The translations under genes were made by a program, and so were the position numbers. From Bradyrhizobium agreste (GTDB taxonomy: Bacteria; Pseudomonadota; Alphaproteobacteria; Rhizobiales; Xanthobacteraceae), in contig NZ_JACCHP010000035.1 in the NCBI RefSeq assembly GCF_016031625.1, forward strand, positions 24,839 to 88,838: a stretch of DNA of 64,000 nucleotides, read 5' to 3'. Below are positions 50,704 to 59,234 of the stretch, piece by piece. Each line of letters opens with the position of its first letter. The stretch's first letter is position 1. Below the pieces are notes generated by a model, which saw only the letters and a program-made list of their open reading frames with translations, was not told the DNA's origin and did not search any database.

Positions 50704-52584
50704 TTATGCAATTGCCTTGGAAATCTTCCGTGCCTCCCGGCGCAGATAGGCGGCGAGAATGCCGAGCGCTGCCGGCGTCATCCCGTCGATCCGGCCGGCC
50801 TGGCCGACGGTGAACGGTCGTGCCTTCTCCAGCTTGGCGCGCACCTCATTAGAGAGACCGGGAACGAGCTGGTAATCGACATCCGCCAGCACCATTCCCT
50901 CGTCGCGCCGGAAGGCTTCGACATCGGCGCTCTGGCGTTCCAGGTAGACGTCGTACTTGGCATCGATCTCGAGATGGGTCGCGATGACGGGATCGATGGC
51001 CGACAGCTCCGGCCAGATCGCGCGGACCTGGCTCCAGCCGATCTCCGGATAGGCCATCAGATCGAACGCCGAACGGCGCTGGCCATCCCGGTTCAACGAC
51101 AGCCCGTGCTTGATCGCCTCGTTCGGTGTGATGGTCAGGGACTTCGACAGCGTCCGGGCGGCATTCAGGGCCTCCATCTTGGCGCGGTGATGCCTGATAC
51201 GGGCGCTGCCGACACATCCCAGAGCGATCCCTTTCTCCGTCAGACGCTGGTCCGCATTGTCGGCCCGTAGGGTCAGCCGGTACTCGGCCCTGGAGGTGAA
51301 CATCCGATAGGGCTCGCTGATCCCGCGGGTCACGAGGTCGTCGATCATCACGCCGAGATAGCCGTCCGCACGGTCGAACACGGTGAGCGCGGCGCCGCTG
51401 GCTGAGAGCGCGGCATTCAGGCCGGCGACGATGCCCTGCCCGGCGGCTTCCTCATATCCGGTGGTGCCGTTGATCTGCCCGGCCAAGAACAGCCCGCGCA
51501 GGCGCTTGGTCTGGAGGGTCGGATCGAGCTCGCGGGGATCAATGTGGTCGTATTCGATGGCGTAGCCGGGGCGGACCATCTTCACCCGCTCCAGGCCGGG
51601 AATGCTGGCGAGGATTGCGAGCTGGACCTCCTCCGGCAACGAGGTCGAGATGCCGTTGGGGTAGACGGTGCTATCATCGAGCCCTTCCGGCTCCAGGAAG
51701 ATCTGGTGGCCGTCGCGATCGCCGAAGCGGACGATCTTGTCTTCGATCGAGGGGCAATAACGCGGTCCGGAGCTCTTGATCTGCCCGGAGTACATCGGGG
51801 AGCGGTGAACGTTCGCCCGGATCACCTCATGGGTCGCCGGCGTGGTCCGGGTGATCCCGCACTGGATCTGTGGCGTCGTGATCCGCTCCGTCATCACCGA
51901 GAACGGCTCCGGTGGCTCGTCGCCGGGCTGCATCTCGACTGCCGACCAGTCGATCGTGGTGCCGTCGAGACGCGGCGGCGTCCCGGTCTTGAGACGCCCA
52001 AGGGTGAAGCCGGCGCGTTCGAAGGAGCCGGAAAGGCCCAGCGCAGGTGCCTCCCCGACGCGTCCGGCGGGCCAGTTCTTCTCACCGAGATGGATTAGTC
52101 CGCGGAGAAAGGTGCCGGTGGTGACAACCACGGCCCCTGCCCGAAGCTCCCGGCCGTCGGCCAGGCGCAGCCCGGTCACCCGGTTATCGACCACCACCAG
52201 CTCGTCTGCTTCGCCCTCAATGACGGAAAGGCCTTCGGTCTGGTGGATCGCCGCCTGCATCGCAGCCGCATAGAGCTTGCGGTCGGCCTGCGCCCGCGGC
52301 CCGCGGACCGCAGGGCCTTTCCGGCGATTGAGGACACGAAACTGGATGCCGCCGGCATCGCCCACACGGCCCATCAGGCCGTCGAGCGCATCGACCTCGC
52401 GGACCAGATGTCCTTTGCCGAGCCCGCCGATGGCGGGATTGCAGGACATCGCGCCGACGGTGGAGAAACGGTGCGTCACCAGAGCGGTCGTTGCCCCTAT
52501 CCGAGCGGCGGCAGCCGCAGCCTCACAGCCGGCGTGGCCGCCGCCGATGACGATGACGTCGAAACTTGCTCGAGCTGGTCGCAT
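50704..52584 (-). CDS. mnmG: tRNA uridine-5-carboxymethylaminomethyl modification enzyme MnmG
   Basis: 626 residues. The FAD-binding motif VIVIGGGHAGCEAAAAAARI and the HCxxPx-type motif region are at the start; GGLGKGHLVREVDALDGLMG and the C-terminal GLSNEVRAKLEKARPFTVGQ are typical. With MnmE it makes cmnm5U34 in tRNAs. It lies upstream of rsmG in the same direction. MnmE is the next gene upstream (to the right), separated by a 435-base gap holding three parS-like sites. The ATG is at 52584. Confidence 0.97.
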   Translation of the reverse strand: MRPARASFDVIVIGGGHAGCEAAAAAARIGATTALVTHRFSTVGAMSCNPAIGGLGKGHLVREVDALDGLMGRVGDAGGIQFRVLNRRKGPAVRGPRAQADRKLYAAAMQAAIHQTEGLSVIEGEADELVVVDNRVTGLRLADGRELRAGAVVVTTGTFLRGLIHLGEKNWPAGRVGEAPALGLSGSFERAGFTLGRLKTGTPPRLDGTTIDWSAVEMQPGDEPPEPFSVMTERITTPQIQCGITRTTPATHEVIRANVHRSPMYSGQIKSSGPRYCPSIEDKIVRFGDRDGHQIFLEPEGLDDSTVYPNGISTSLPEEVQLAILASIPGLERVKMVRPGYAIEYDHIDPRELDPTLQTKRLRGLFLAGQINGTTGYEEAAGQGIVAGLNAALSASGAALTVFDRADGYLGVMIDDLVTRGISEPYRMFTSRAEYRLTLRADNADQRLTEKGIALGCVGSARIRHHRAKMEALNAARTLSKSLTITPNEAIKHGLSLNRDGQRRSAFDLMAYPEIGWSQVRAIWPELSAIDPVIATHLEIDAKYDVYLERQSADVEAFRRDEGMVLADVDYQLVPGLSNEVRAKLEKARPFTVGQAGRIDGMTPAALGILAAYLRREARKISKAIA

Positions 52585-52638
52585 GGGCGGACTTCTAGCT
52601 CAGCGGCGCCAAAGCCGGAAGTGGAAACTCGGTAGCGG

Positions 52639-52654
52639 CGTTTCACGTGAAACA
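52639..52654. promoter_or_regulatory. parS site 3 (upstream of mnmG)
   Basis: CGTTTCACGTGAAACA, 15 of 16 to the consensus. It is intergenic, between mnmG and mnmE. Confidence 0.88.
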
Positions 52655-52675
52655 GCAATGCAGGTCGGGAGCATT

Positions 52676-52705
52676 TTCGTGAAAAACAAACCCCATGCAC
52701 AGTAG
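52676..52705. repeat. Copy 2 of the CCCCATGCACAGTAG dispersed motif
   Basis: CCCCATGCACAGTAG at 52691-52705, preceded by CGTGAAAAACAAA, matches 15094-15120. It lies between parS sites 3 and 4. Confidence 0.6.
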
Positions 52706-52726
52706 GAGGTGCGTTGATTCGGTTGA

Positions 52727-52742
52727 TGTTTCACGTGAAACC
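52727..52742. promoter_or_regulatory. parS site 4 (upstream of mnmG)
   Basis: TGTTTCACGTGAAACC, 15 of 16 to the consensus, 88 bases from site 3 (start to start). Confidence 0.88.
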
Positions 52743-52769
52743 AAAGGTCGCGACAAGCGAAAGTGCGCT

Positions 52770-52898
52770 GCCTCTCTTACTTGTACTTGCGGGAGAGGGT
52801 TGGGGAGAGGGTGTTTCCGCAATGGGACAATCCCCGAGAGGAGAAAGCCCTCTCTCGGCGCTTCGCGCCGACTTCTCCCGCAAGCGGGAGAGGTGAAC
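52770..52898. repeat. Large palindromic repeat, family E copy 2
   Basis: It shares CGGGAGAGGGTTGGGGAGAG at the left and CTCCCGCAAGCGGGAGAGGTGA at the right with copy 1 at 31263-31432, and the middle CCCTCTCTCGGCGCTTCGCG. It lies between parS sites 4 and 5 in the mnmG-mnmE gap; no gene is seen in 52585-53019. Confidence 0.85.
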
Positions 52899-52960
52899 AA
52901 CCCCACGGCGGAATCGATTCAACCTAAAGCCATCCCGCGCTAGGGATCCATCCCCGCGCC

Positions 52961-52976
52961 TGTTTCACGTGAAGCG
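52961..52976. promoter_or_regulatory. parS-like site 5 (downstream of mnmE)
   Basis: TGTTTCACGTGAAGCG, 13 or 14 of 16 to the consensus; the left half is perfect and the right half degenerate. It lies 44 bases past the mnmE stop codon. Confidence 0.7.
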
Positions 52977-53019
52977 GAAGAAATGGAACAAGCGCTAGTT
53001 CTACAATGAAGAACTAGGC

Positions 53020-54387
53020 CTACTTTCCGATGCAGAATTTCTGGAAGATTGCCCCAAGGACGTCCTCGACGTCCACTCGGCCCAAAAGCCGGCCCAAGGC
53101 ATAGGCGGCCGCCCGTAGCTCTTCGGCGGCGAGTTCCTCGCCGTGTTCTACAAGGTCCAGACTCCGGCGCAAGCAGTCTGAGGCACGGGTCAATAACTCG
53201 CGCTGGCGGGCCCGGGTCACCATGGCGCCCTCGGTAGTTCCGAAGAACTCCGAAGCAAACTTCACCAGTGCGTCGACCAGCTCGGGGATGCCGTCGCCCC
53301 GGCTTGCCGAGATCCTGAACTCGCCGATCGGCCTGGCTCCTCCGACCTTGTCGACCTTGTCGAGATCGATCTTGTTGCGCACGATCCAGACCGAGCCGCC
53401 GGACGAAGCAGCACCGTCCGCGGATGTCCCGCGCCAGCGCATTGTATCGGGATCGACGGCTTGCCCGCCCTCCACCAACCACAAGACCAGATCCGCGTCC
53501 CCGGCCCGCGCGCGGGCCCGGCGCACGCCTTCCTGCTCGACCGGATCGTCGCTCTCGCGAATACCCGCGGTGTCGATCACGGTGACGGGATAGCCATCGA
53601 GATCGAGCTGCACCTCGATCACGTCGCGCGTGGTGCCGGCATGCGGCGAGACGATCGCGACCTCGCGGCGCGCGAGCTGGTTGATCAGCGTCGACTTGCC
53701 GACATTCGGCTCGCCGGCGATGGCCACCACGAGGCCCTCGCGAAGCCGTTCAGAATGTCCCTGTGCCGCAAGTACTTTTGTGATCTCATCATGCAGCGCT
53801 TTGATCGCCTTCACCGCCGGCGCTCTTAGCTCCGCCGGCACATCGCCTTCATCGGAAAAATCGATGCCGGCCTCGATCAGGGCGGAGGCCTCGATGATGC
53901 GCTCGCGCCAGTCGCGCGCTCGGTCGCCGAGCAACCCCTGTAATTGGCGCAGCGCCTGGCGGCGCTGGCGGTCGGTGTCGGCGTGGATGAGATCGTCGAG
54001 GCCCTCGGCCTCGGTGAGGTCGATCTTGCCATTCTCGAAGGCGCGGCGGGTGAACTCACCGGGCTCAGCCGCGCGCGTATTCGGGATATCGGAAATTGCA
54101 GCGAGGAGTGCCGCCAGCACCGCCCGGCCGCCATGGACGTGAAATTCGGCGATGTCCTCGCCGGTGGCGCTGGCCGGTCCGGGAAACCAGAGCACGACCG
54201 CGTCGTCGATGGGCTGGCCTGCGCCGTCCCGGAGCAGCCGGCGGCTCGCCTGTCGCGCCGCCGGCTGCCGGCCCGCGAGCGTCGTCAGCACCAGGCCGGC
54301 TTGCGCGCCGGAGACGCGGACCACGGCGATCGCGCTGGGTGCCCGGCCGGATGACAGCGCAAAAATGGTCTGGTCGCGCGGATGCAT
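53020..54387 (-). CDS. mnmE: tRNA modification GTPase MnmE
   Basis: 455 residues, the family size. The N-terminal folate-binding domain (TIFALSSGRAPSAIAVVRVS) is followed by a helical domain, the inserted GTPase with G1 GEPNVGKSTLIN near residue 224, G3 DTAGIRES and G4 NKIDLDK, and the C-terminal FQKFCIGK with the conserved Cys of the CIGK ending. With MnmG it modifies U34 of several tRNAs. It lies between rho and mnmG, all on the minus strand, near the putative replication origin. The start is the ATG at 54387. Confidence 0.97.
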   Translation of the reverse strand: MHPRDQTIFALSSGRAPSAIAVVRVSGAQAGLVLTTLAGRQPAARQASRRLLRDGAGQPIDDAVVLWFPGPASATGEDIAEFHVHGGRAVLAALLAAISDIPNTRAAEPGEFTRRAFENGKIDLTEAEGLDDLIHADTDRQRRQALRQLQGLLGDRARDWRERIIEASALIEAGIDFSDEGDVPAELRAPAVKAIKALHDEITKVLAAQGHSERLREGLVVAIAGEPNVGKSTLINQLARREVAIVSPHAGTTRDVIEVQLDLDGYPVTVIDTAGIRESDDPVEQEGVRRARARAGDADLVLWLVEGGQAVDPDTMRWRGTSADGAASSGGSVWIVRNKIDLDKVDKVGGARPIGEFRISASRGDGIPELVDALVKFASEFFGTTEGAMVTRARQRELLTRASDCLRRSLDLVEHGEELAAEELRAAAYALGRLLGRVDVEDVLGAIFQKFCIGK

Positions 54388-54652
54388 GGCCTATTTGTCC
54401 GGCTGCCGCCGAAAACGCAAACATCCGTTTTTACGATCCAGCCAACCGCGTTTTGCTGCGCTAGATTCCGCAGTAATCGAATATTGCAGCGCAATATCGT
54501 CGCAGCATTTGCTGCACCTAGCCTGATCGCGGGCGCAGAGACGCGAACCCGAATTCAAGGATTTAATTTTGAATATCAACGGATTAATGGAGATCCAAGA
54601 TCCGGCGCGCCGGCTGTCTTTCGTGCTGCACCTTTGCTGCAGCAAAGCTGCA

Positions 54653-54680
54653 ACAAAAAAAGGGCGCCCAAAGGCGCCCT
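54653..54680 (-). terminator. Rho-independent terminator after rho
   Basis: On the minus strand an 8-bp stem AGGGCGCC/GGCGCCCT closes a TTTG loop and runs into a T tract of seven. It begins 22 bases after the rho stop. The rest of 54388-54652 is AT-richer and holds no gene that I can support. Confidence 0.9.
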
Positions 54681-54701
54681 TCAACAATTGCTGCAGTGCA
54701 C

Positions 54702-55967
54702 TCAGGTGTTCATGGAGTCGAAGAACTCCGAATTGCTCTTGGTCGAGCGCAGCTTGTCGAGCAGGAAGTCGATCGCATCCATCGTACCCATCGGATTGAG
54801 TATGCGGCGGAGCACGTACATCTTCTTGAGCACCTGCGGATCGGTGATGAGCTCCTCCTTGCGGGTGCCGGAGCGCGAGATATCGATCGCCGGGAAGGTG
54901 CGCTTGTCCGACACCTTGCGGTCCAGGATCAGCTCCGAGTTACCGGTGCCCTTGAACTCTTCGAAGATGACTTCGTCCATGCGGCTGCCGGTATCGACCA
55001 GCGCGGTTGCGATGATGGTCAGCGAGCCGCCCTCCTCGATGTTGCGGGCCGCGCCGAAGAAGCGCTTCGGGCGCTGCAGCGCATTGGCATCGACACCGCC
55101 GGTCAACACCTTGCCGGATGACGGCACCACGGTGTTGTAGGCGCGGCCGAGACGCGTGATCGAATCGAGCAGGATCACGACATCGCGGCCATGCTCGACC
55201 AGGCGTTTTGCTTTTTCGATCACCATCTCGGCGACCTGAACGTGGCGCACCGCCGGCTCGTCGAAGGTCGAGGACACCACCTCGCCCTTCACCGAGCGCT
55301 GCATGTCCGTGACTTCTTCCGGACGCTCGTCGATCAAGAGCACGATCAGATAGCATTCGGGATGATTGTGGGTAATCGAATGCGCGATGTTCTGCATCAG
55401 CACGGTTTTACCGGTGCGCGGCGGCGCCACGATCAGCGCACGCTGGCCCTTGCCGATGGGTGCGACGATGTCGATCACGCGTGCAGACAGGTCTTTGCGC
55501 GTGGGATCGTCGATCTCCATGCGGAAACGCTGATTCGGAAACAGCGGCGTGAGGTTGTCGAAATTGACCTTGTGCTTGGCCTTTTCCGGGTCTTCGAAAT
55601 TGAGCGTGTTGACCTTCAGCAGCGCGAAGTAGCGCTCGCCCTCTTTCGGGCTGCGGATGTGACCTTCGATGGTGTCGCCGGTGCGCAAGCCGAAACGGCG
55701 GATCTGCGAGGGCGAAACGTAGATGTCGTCCGGACCCGGCAGATAATTCGCATCCGGCGAGCGGAGGAAGCCGAAGCCGTCGGAGAGCACCTCGACGACG
55801 CCCTCGCCGACGATATCGGTCTCTGCGAGCGAGAGCTGCTTGAGAATGGCGAACAGCAGCTCCTGCTTGCGCATGGTGCTGGCATTTTCGACCCCGTTCT
55901 CTTCCGCGAACGAGACCAGCTCGGCCGGGGTTTTCGACTTAAGGTCCTGAAGTTTGATTTCCCGCAT
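54702..55967 (-). CDS. rho: Transcription termination factor Rho
   Basis: 421 residues. The Rho N-terminal helical domain (MREIKLQDLKSKTPAELVSF) and RNA-binding cold-shock-like domain (GFGFLRSPDANYLPGPDDIY) precede the ATPase with Walker A APPRTGKTVLMQNIA near residue 180 and Walker B VILLDSITRLGRAYN. It is the compact form without large inserts. The start ATG is at 55967; it is upstream of mnmE in transcription order and ends with a strong terminator. The neighbouring hemJ lies further right on the same strand. Confidence 0.98.
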   Translation of the reverse strand: MREIKLQDLKSKTPAELVSFAEENGVENASTMRKQELLFAILKQLSLAETDIVGEGVVEVLSDGFGFLRSPDANYLPGPDDIYVSPSQIRRFGLRTGDTIEGHIRSPKEGERYFALLKVNTLNFEDPEKAKHKVNFDNLTPLFPNQRFRMEIDDPTRKDLSARVIDIVAPIGKGQRALIVAPPRTGKTVLMQNIAHSITHNHPECYLIVLLIDERPEEVTDMQRSVKGEVVSSTFDEPAVRHVQVAEMVIEKAKRLVEHGRDVVILLDSITRLGRAYNTVVPSSGKVLTGGVDANALQRPKRFFGAARNIEEGGSLTIIATALVDTGSRMDEVIFEEFKGTGNSELILDRKVSDKRTFPAIDISRSGTRKEELITDPQVLKKMYVLRRILNPMGTMDAIDFLLDKLRSTKSNSEFFDSMNT

Positions 55968-56223
55968 TGGGGTGGTCCTGTGGGGTAGCCTGAAAAAGAG
56001 GGGGTGCGAGGAGGCTCTGAAATGCGGACGCGAGCAGGTGCAGGTAAGGTCCGCAGGTCTGGCAAGGTGAGCGCCGGTGAGGCTTCAAACCTGATGCGGT
56101 GTCCGGCCTCTGGAAGGCTCGGACACAACCACATCCGCCTGCGTTGGGTGGGATATCGATAATATAGAAAATCGCTCAACGCTCCGCAAGCCGAAGCGCT
56201 GAGCTAATCGGCACGCGGTCTGC
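55968..56223 (-). other. Gap between hemJ and rho: rho leader and promoter region, no gene seen
   Basis: This 256-base gap precedes rho. No open frame has family similarity. Rho leaders are often autoregulated by premature termination; nothing in the sequence confirms that here. Confidence 0.4.
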
Positions 56224-56658
56224 CTAGAACGGCTTCACGATCACCATGATGACGATGAAAATCATCAGGACGGTCGGCACCTCGTTGATAATTCGATAGA
56301 ATTTCTGACTTCGCGGGCGCCGATCGGCGGCAAAATCCTTGACCCAGCGGGAAAAAAAGCCGTGGACCGCCGAGAGCACCAGGACCAGTGCCAGTTTGAC
56401 GTGCAGCCAGCCGAACGAAAACCAATGGCCGGACCAGGCGAGAAAGAGCCCGGCGAGCCAGGTGACCATCATGGCGGGATTGATGATCGCCTTGAGCAGC
56501 CGGCGTTCCATGACCTTGAACGTCTCCGACTGCTTCGAGCCGATCTCGACCTCGCAGTGATAGACGAACAGCCGTGGCAGATAGAGCATGCCGGCCATCC
56601 AGGAGATGACGGCGATCACGTGCAGCGCCTTGATCCAGAGATAGACGTCTTCGAACAT
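56224..56658 (-). CDS. hemJ: Protoporphyrinogen oxidase HemJ
   Basis: 144 residues with four transmembrane segments. KALHVIAVISWMAGMLYLPR carries the conserved His and the RLFVYHCE motif, and the rest fits the HemJ (UPF0093) family, the oxygen-independent-type enzyme of Rhizobiales and cyanobacteria that oxidises protoporphyrinogen IX for haem. Rhizobial genomes usually place it by rho and hemE/hemH near the origin. The ATG is at 56658, followed upstream by the putative origin. Confidence 0.94.
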   Translation of the reverse strand: MFEDVYLWIKALHVIAVISWMAGMLYLPRLFVYHCEVEIGSKQSETFKVMERRLLKAIINPAMMVTWLAGLFLAWSGHWFSFGWLHVKLALVLVLSAVHGFFSRWVKDFAADRRPRSQKFYRIINEVPTVLMIFIVIMVIVKPF

Positions 56659-56699
56659 TTTCGGGGGTCCGGCTCGCTGCCAGTCGGGGAACGCTGGGG

Positions 56700-57090
56700 A
56701 TAGTAAGAACTCGTTAAGGTCTTACCGCGCACACATATCCGTACGCAGCGCCTTCCTCAAATCTAGAATCTTAGATTCTTAAGGTTTGAGTCTATGTGAC
56801 CGTGGATTGGACTCACGCAATTCCGTCCGCGCGTTCACGCGCGCTTGTTCACATCCATCCACATATTCCGGACAGCATCAGGCGACTTCCGATAAGTCAG
56901 TCGGCTTCAAAGGCTTGCGCGTTTGTATCGGCAGCTTATCAAGGGACTTGTCCGCGCAATCCCGCTTCCTTCTCGGCGGGGCGCCGGACTTGTCCTGACC
57001 GGCAGTGGTGTGAAGAAAATCACGCCTTGTCCCGCCCCTGGTGTCGCGCATCCCTTTCCGAGAGGTTAAGCTCCACAGAAATCCACAAAC
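56700..57090. other. Candidate chromosomal replication origin region
   Basis: The gap between hemJ and the kinase/pyrophosphorylase gene contains an AT-rich stretch (56756-56799) with the palindrome AGAATCTTAGATTCT (56765-56779) inside the hyphenated arms CTCAAA (56756-56761) and TTTGAG (56785-56790). Four GANTC sites lie in 49 bases: 56766, 56774, 56788 and 56810. DnaA-box-like sequences are TTGTTCACA (56845-56853, one mismatch to TTATNCACA), CCATCCACA (56855-56863) and AAATCCACA (57079-57087, two mismatches each). Genes diverge from this gap on both sides. In Caulobacter the origin lies beside the homologue of the gene at 57118. Confidence 0.6.
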
Positions 57091-57117
57091 CACCCCAACG
57101 AAATTCAAAGGGTTTTT

Positions 57118-57963
57118 GTGCCGACCTCGAACAATTATTTCCATCTCCACCTGGTCTCGGACTCCACGGGTGAGACGCTCATCACCGTCGCGCGCGCGGT
57201 CGCGGCTCAATACGCCAACGTGACGCCGGTCGAGCACGTTTATCCGCTGGTGCGCAGCCAGAAGCAGCTCGATCGCGTGCTCGACGAGATCGAGGAAGCG
57301 CCGGGCATCGTGCTGTTCACGCTGCTCGAGAAGGACCTGGTCGCGAGACTCGAGGACAAGTGCAAGCAGATCAATGTTCCGAGCCTGTCGATCATCGGGC
57401 CGGTGATGCAGCTGTTCGAGGCCTATCTGGGAGCAGCGACCACCGGCCGTGTCGGCGCCCAGCACGTGCTCAATGCCGAATATTTCAAACGCATCGACGC
57501 CTTGAACTACACGATGATCCATGACGACGGTCAGCATGTCGAAGGTCTCGACGAGGCCGACGTGGTTCTTGTCGGGGTCTCCCGGACCTCGAAGACACCG
57601 ACATCGATCTATCTCGCCAATCGCGGCATTCGCACCGCCAACGTGCCGCTGGTGCCGGGCATTCCGGTGCCCCCGCAATTGGAGACGCTGACGCGGCCGC
57701 TGGTGGTCAGCCTGCACGCGACGCCGGAACGCCTGATTCAGATCCGGCAGAATCGCCTGCTGTCCATGGGCGCCGAGTCCGGCAGCCGCAGCGACACCTA
57801 CACCGACAGGCAATCGGTCACCGAGGAGGTCGCGTTCGCGCGCAAGCTGAGCGCCAAGCATGACTGGCCGCTGCTGGACGTCACGCGCCGCTCCATCGAG
57901 GAAACCGCGGCGGCGATCATGAAGCTGTATAGCGATCGCCAGCGCAACCGGCCGTCCGAGTAA
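57118..57963 (+). CDS. Pyruvate, phosphate dikinase regulatory-type kinase/pyrophosphorylase
   Basis: 281 residues of the PPRP/PSRP (DUF299) family. The P-loop-like GVSRTSKTPTSIYLANRG is near residue 155 and LVSDSTGETLITVARAVAAQ at the start. The family phosphorylates and dephosphorylates pyruvate-phosphate dikinase or PEP synthetase using ADP and phosphate. The GTG at 57118 is the only in-frame start with plausible spacing. It is the first rightward gene from the putative origin, as in Caulobacter, where the homologue borders the origin. Confidence 0.94.
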   Translation: MPTSNNYFHLHLVSDSTGETLITVARAVAAQYANVTPVEHVYPLVRSQKQLDRVLDEIEEAPGIVLFTLLEKDLVARLEDKCKQINVPSLSIIGPVMQLFEAYLGAATTGRVGAQHVLNAEYFKRIDALNYTMIHDDGQHVEGLDEADVVLVGVSRTSKTPTSIYLANRGIRTANVPLVPGIPVPPQLETLTRPLVVSLHATPERLIQIRQNRLLSMGAESGSRSDTYTDRQSVTEEVAFARKLSAKHDWPLLDVTRRSIEETAAAIMKLYSDRQRNRPSE

Positions 57964-57972
57964 GTGTCGCCG

Positions 57973-58581
57973 ATGAGTCTGTGGCGCGGCAAAAGTCCGT
58001 TAATCCTGGCCTCGCAAAGCAGCGCGCGCAAAATGCTGCTGGCCAATGCCGGGCTCGCATTCGAAGCCGTCACCGCTGATATCGACGAGCGCGGCATCCA
58101 GGCCGCGTCAAAGCTCTCCAACCCGCGCGAGATCGCCCTGCTCCTGGCCCGCGAAAAGGCCAAGGCTGTATCTGCCGGTCGTCCCGGAAGCTATGTGATC
58201 GGCGCCGACCAGACGCTGGCGCTCGGAATGCGTCTCTTCAACAAGCCGACAGGACGCGCGCAGGCGCTGCTGCAATTGCGCGATCTCGCCGGTCAGACGC
58301 ACGAGCTGAATTCCGCCGTAGTCTTGGCGCAGGATGGCAGGATCCTCTTCGAGCACGTTTCCGTGGCGCGCATGACCATGCGGGACATGACCGAAGCCGA
58401 GCTCTCGGCCTATCTCGACGCCGCCGGCGATGCCGTCACGACCAGCGTCGGCGCCTATCAGCTCGAGGGCCTCGGTATCCATCTGTTCAAGCGCATCGAG
58501 GGCGACCATTTCACCATTCTCGGCCTGCCGCTGCTGCCGCTGCTTGCGTATCTGCGCAGCGAGCAGCTAATTGCGGTGTGA
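57973..58581 (+). CDS. Maf family nucleoside-triphosphate pyrophosphatase
   Basis: About 202 residues. LILASQSSARKMLLANAGLAFE matches the Maf N-terminus, with GADQTLALGMRLFNKP and the conserved GAYQLEGLGIHLFKRIEGDHF. Maf enzymes hydrolyse non-canonical or methylated NTPs. The ATG at 57973 is preferred; the GTG at 57964, directly after the preceding stop, is possible and would add three residues. It is followed by coaE in the same direction. Confidence 0.92.
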   Translation: MSLWRGKSPLILASQSSARKMLLANAGLAFEAVTADIDERGIQAASKLSNPREIALLLAREKAKAVSAGRPGSYVIGADQTLALGMRLFNKPTGRAQALLQLRDLAGQTHELNSAVVLAQDGRILFEHVSVARMTMRDMTEAELSAYLDAAGDAVTTSVGAYQLEGLGIHLFKRIEGDHFTILGLPLLPLLAYLRSEQLIAV

Positions 58582-58605
58582 ATGCCAGAGAAGGCTGGGT
58601 GCTTG

Positions 58606-59205
58606 ATGCGGATTCTCGGACTGACCGGCTCGATCGGGATGGGAAAATCCACCACCGCGAAATTGTTCGCGGAGGCCGGCGTCCCCGTCTACGACGCCGA
58701 TGCCGCCGTGCATCAGCTCTATGAGGGCGAGGCTGCCCCTGCGATCGAGGCCGCCTTCCCCGGCACCACCGCGAACGGCAAGGTCGACCGGCAAAAACTG
58801 TCGGCGCGCGTCGTGCACGACCCCGCCGCCATCAAGCAGCTCGAGCAGATCGTCCATCCGATGCTCGGCGCGTCCCGGCAGAAATTCTTTGCCGACGCCG
58901 AGGCCGCCAAGGCGCCGGTCGTGGTGCTGGACATCCCGCTGCTGTTCGAGACCGGCGGCGAGAAGCGGGTCGATGCCGTGGTCGTGGTCTCGACCTCGCC
59001 GGAGCTGCAGCGCCAGCGTGTGCTGGCGCGCGGCACGATGGACGAGGCCAAGCTCGATGCCATCATCGCCAAGCAGATGCCGGATGCCGAGAAGCGCAAG
59101 CGGGCCGATTTCGTGGTGGATACCTCGCACGGACTTGATCCGGTGCGCGCCCAAATCGCGCACATCCTGGCCGAGGTCGTTAAGATGCCGCAACGGCGGG
59201 CCTGA
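58606..59205 (+). CDS. coaE: Dephospho-CoA kinase
   Basis: 199 residues. The P-loop is LTGSIGMGKSTTAKLF at the extreme N-terminus, and VPVYDADAAVHQLYEG and VVLDIPLLFETGGEKRVD are the family motifs for the acceptor and lid. It adds the 3' phosphate of coenzyme A, the last step of the pathway. The ATG at 58606 is chosen because the P-loop follows directly; the frame from 58582 adds eight residues without family similarity. maf is 24 bases upstream. Confidence 0.96.
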   Translation: MRILGLTGSIGMGKSTTAKLFAEAGVPVYDADAAVHQLYEGEAAPAIEAAFPGTTANGKVDRQKLSARVVHDPAAIKQLEQIVHPMLGASRQKFFADAEAAKAPVVVLDIPLLFETGGEKRVDAVVVVSTSPELQRQRVLARGTMDEAKLDAIIAKQMPDAEKRKRADFVVDTSHGLDPVRAQIAHILAEVVKMPQRRA

Positions 59206-59234
59206 TTCGCCGCCTCACACGGCATCCAAAAGAC

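Noticed and set aside
54391..54687. Minus-strand open frame of 98 codons between rho and mnmE
   Set aside because: It crosses the rho terminator hairpin and has no family similarity.
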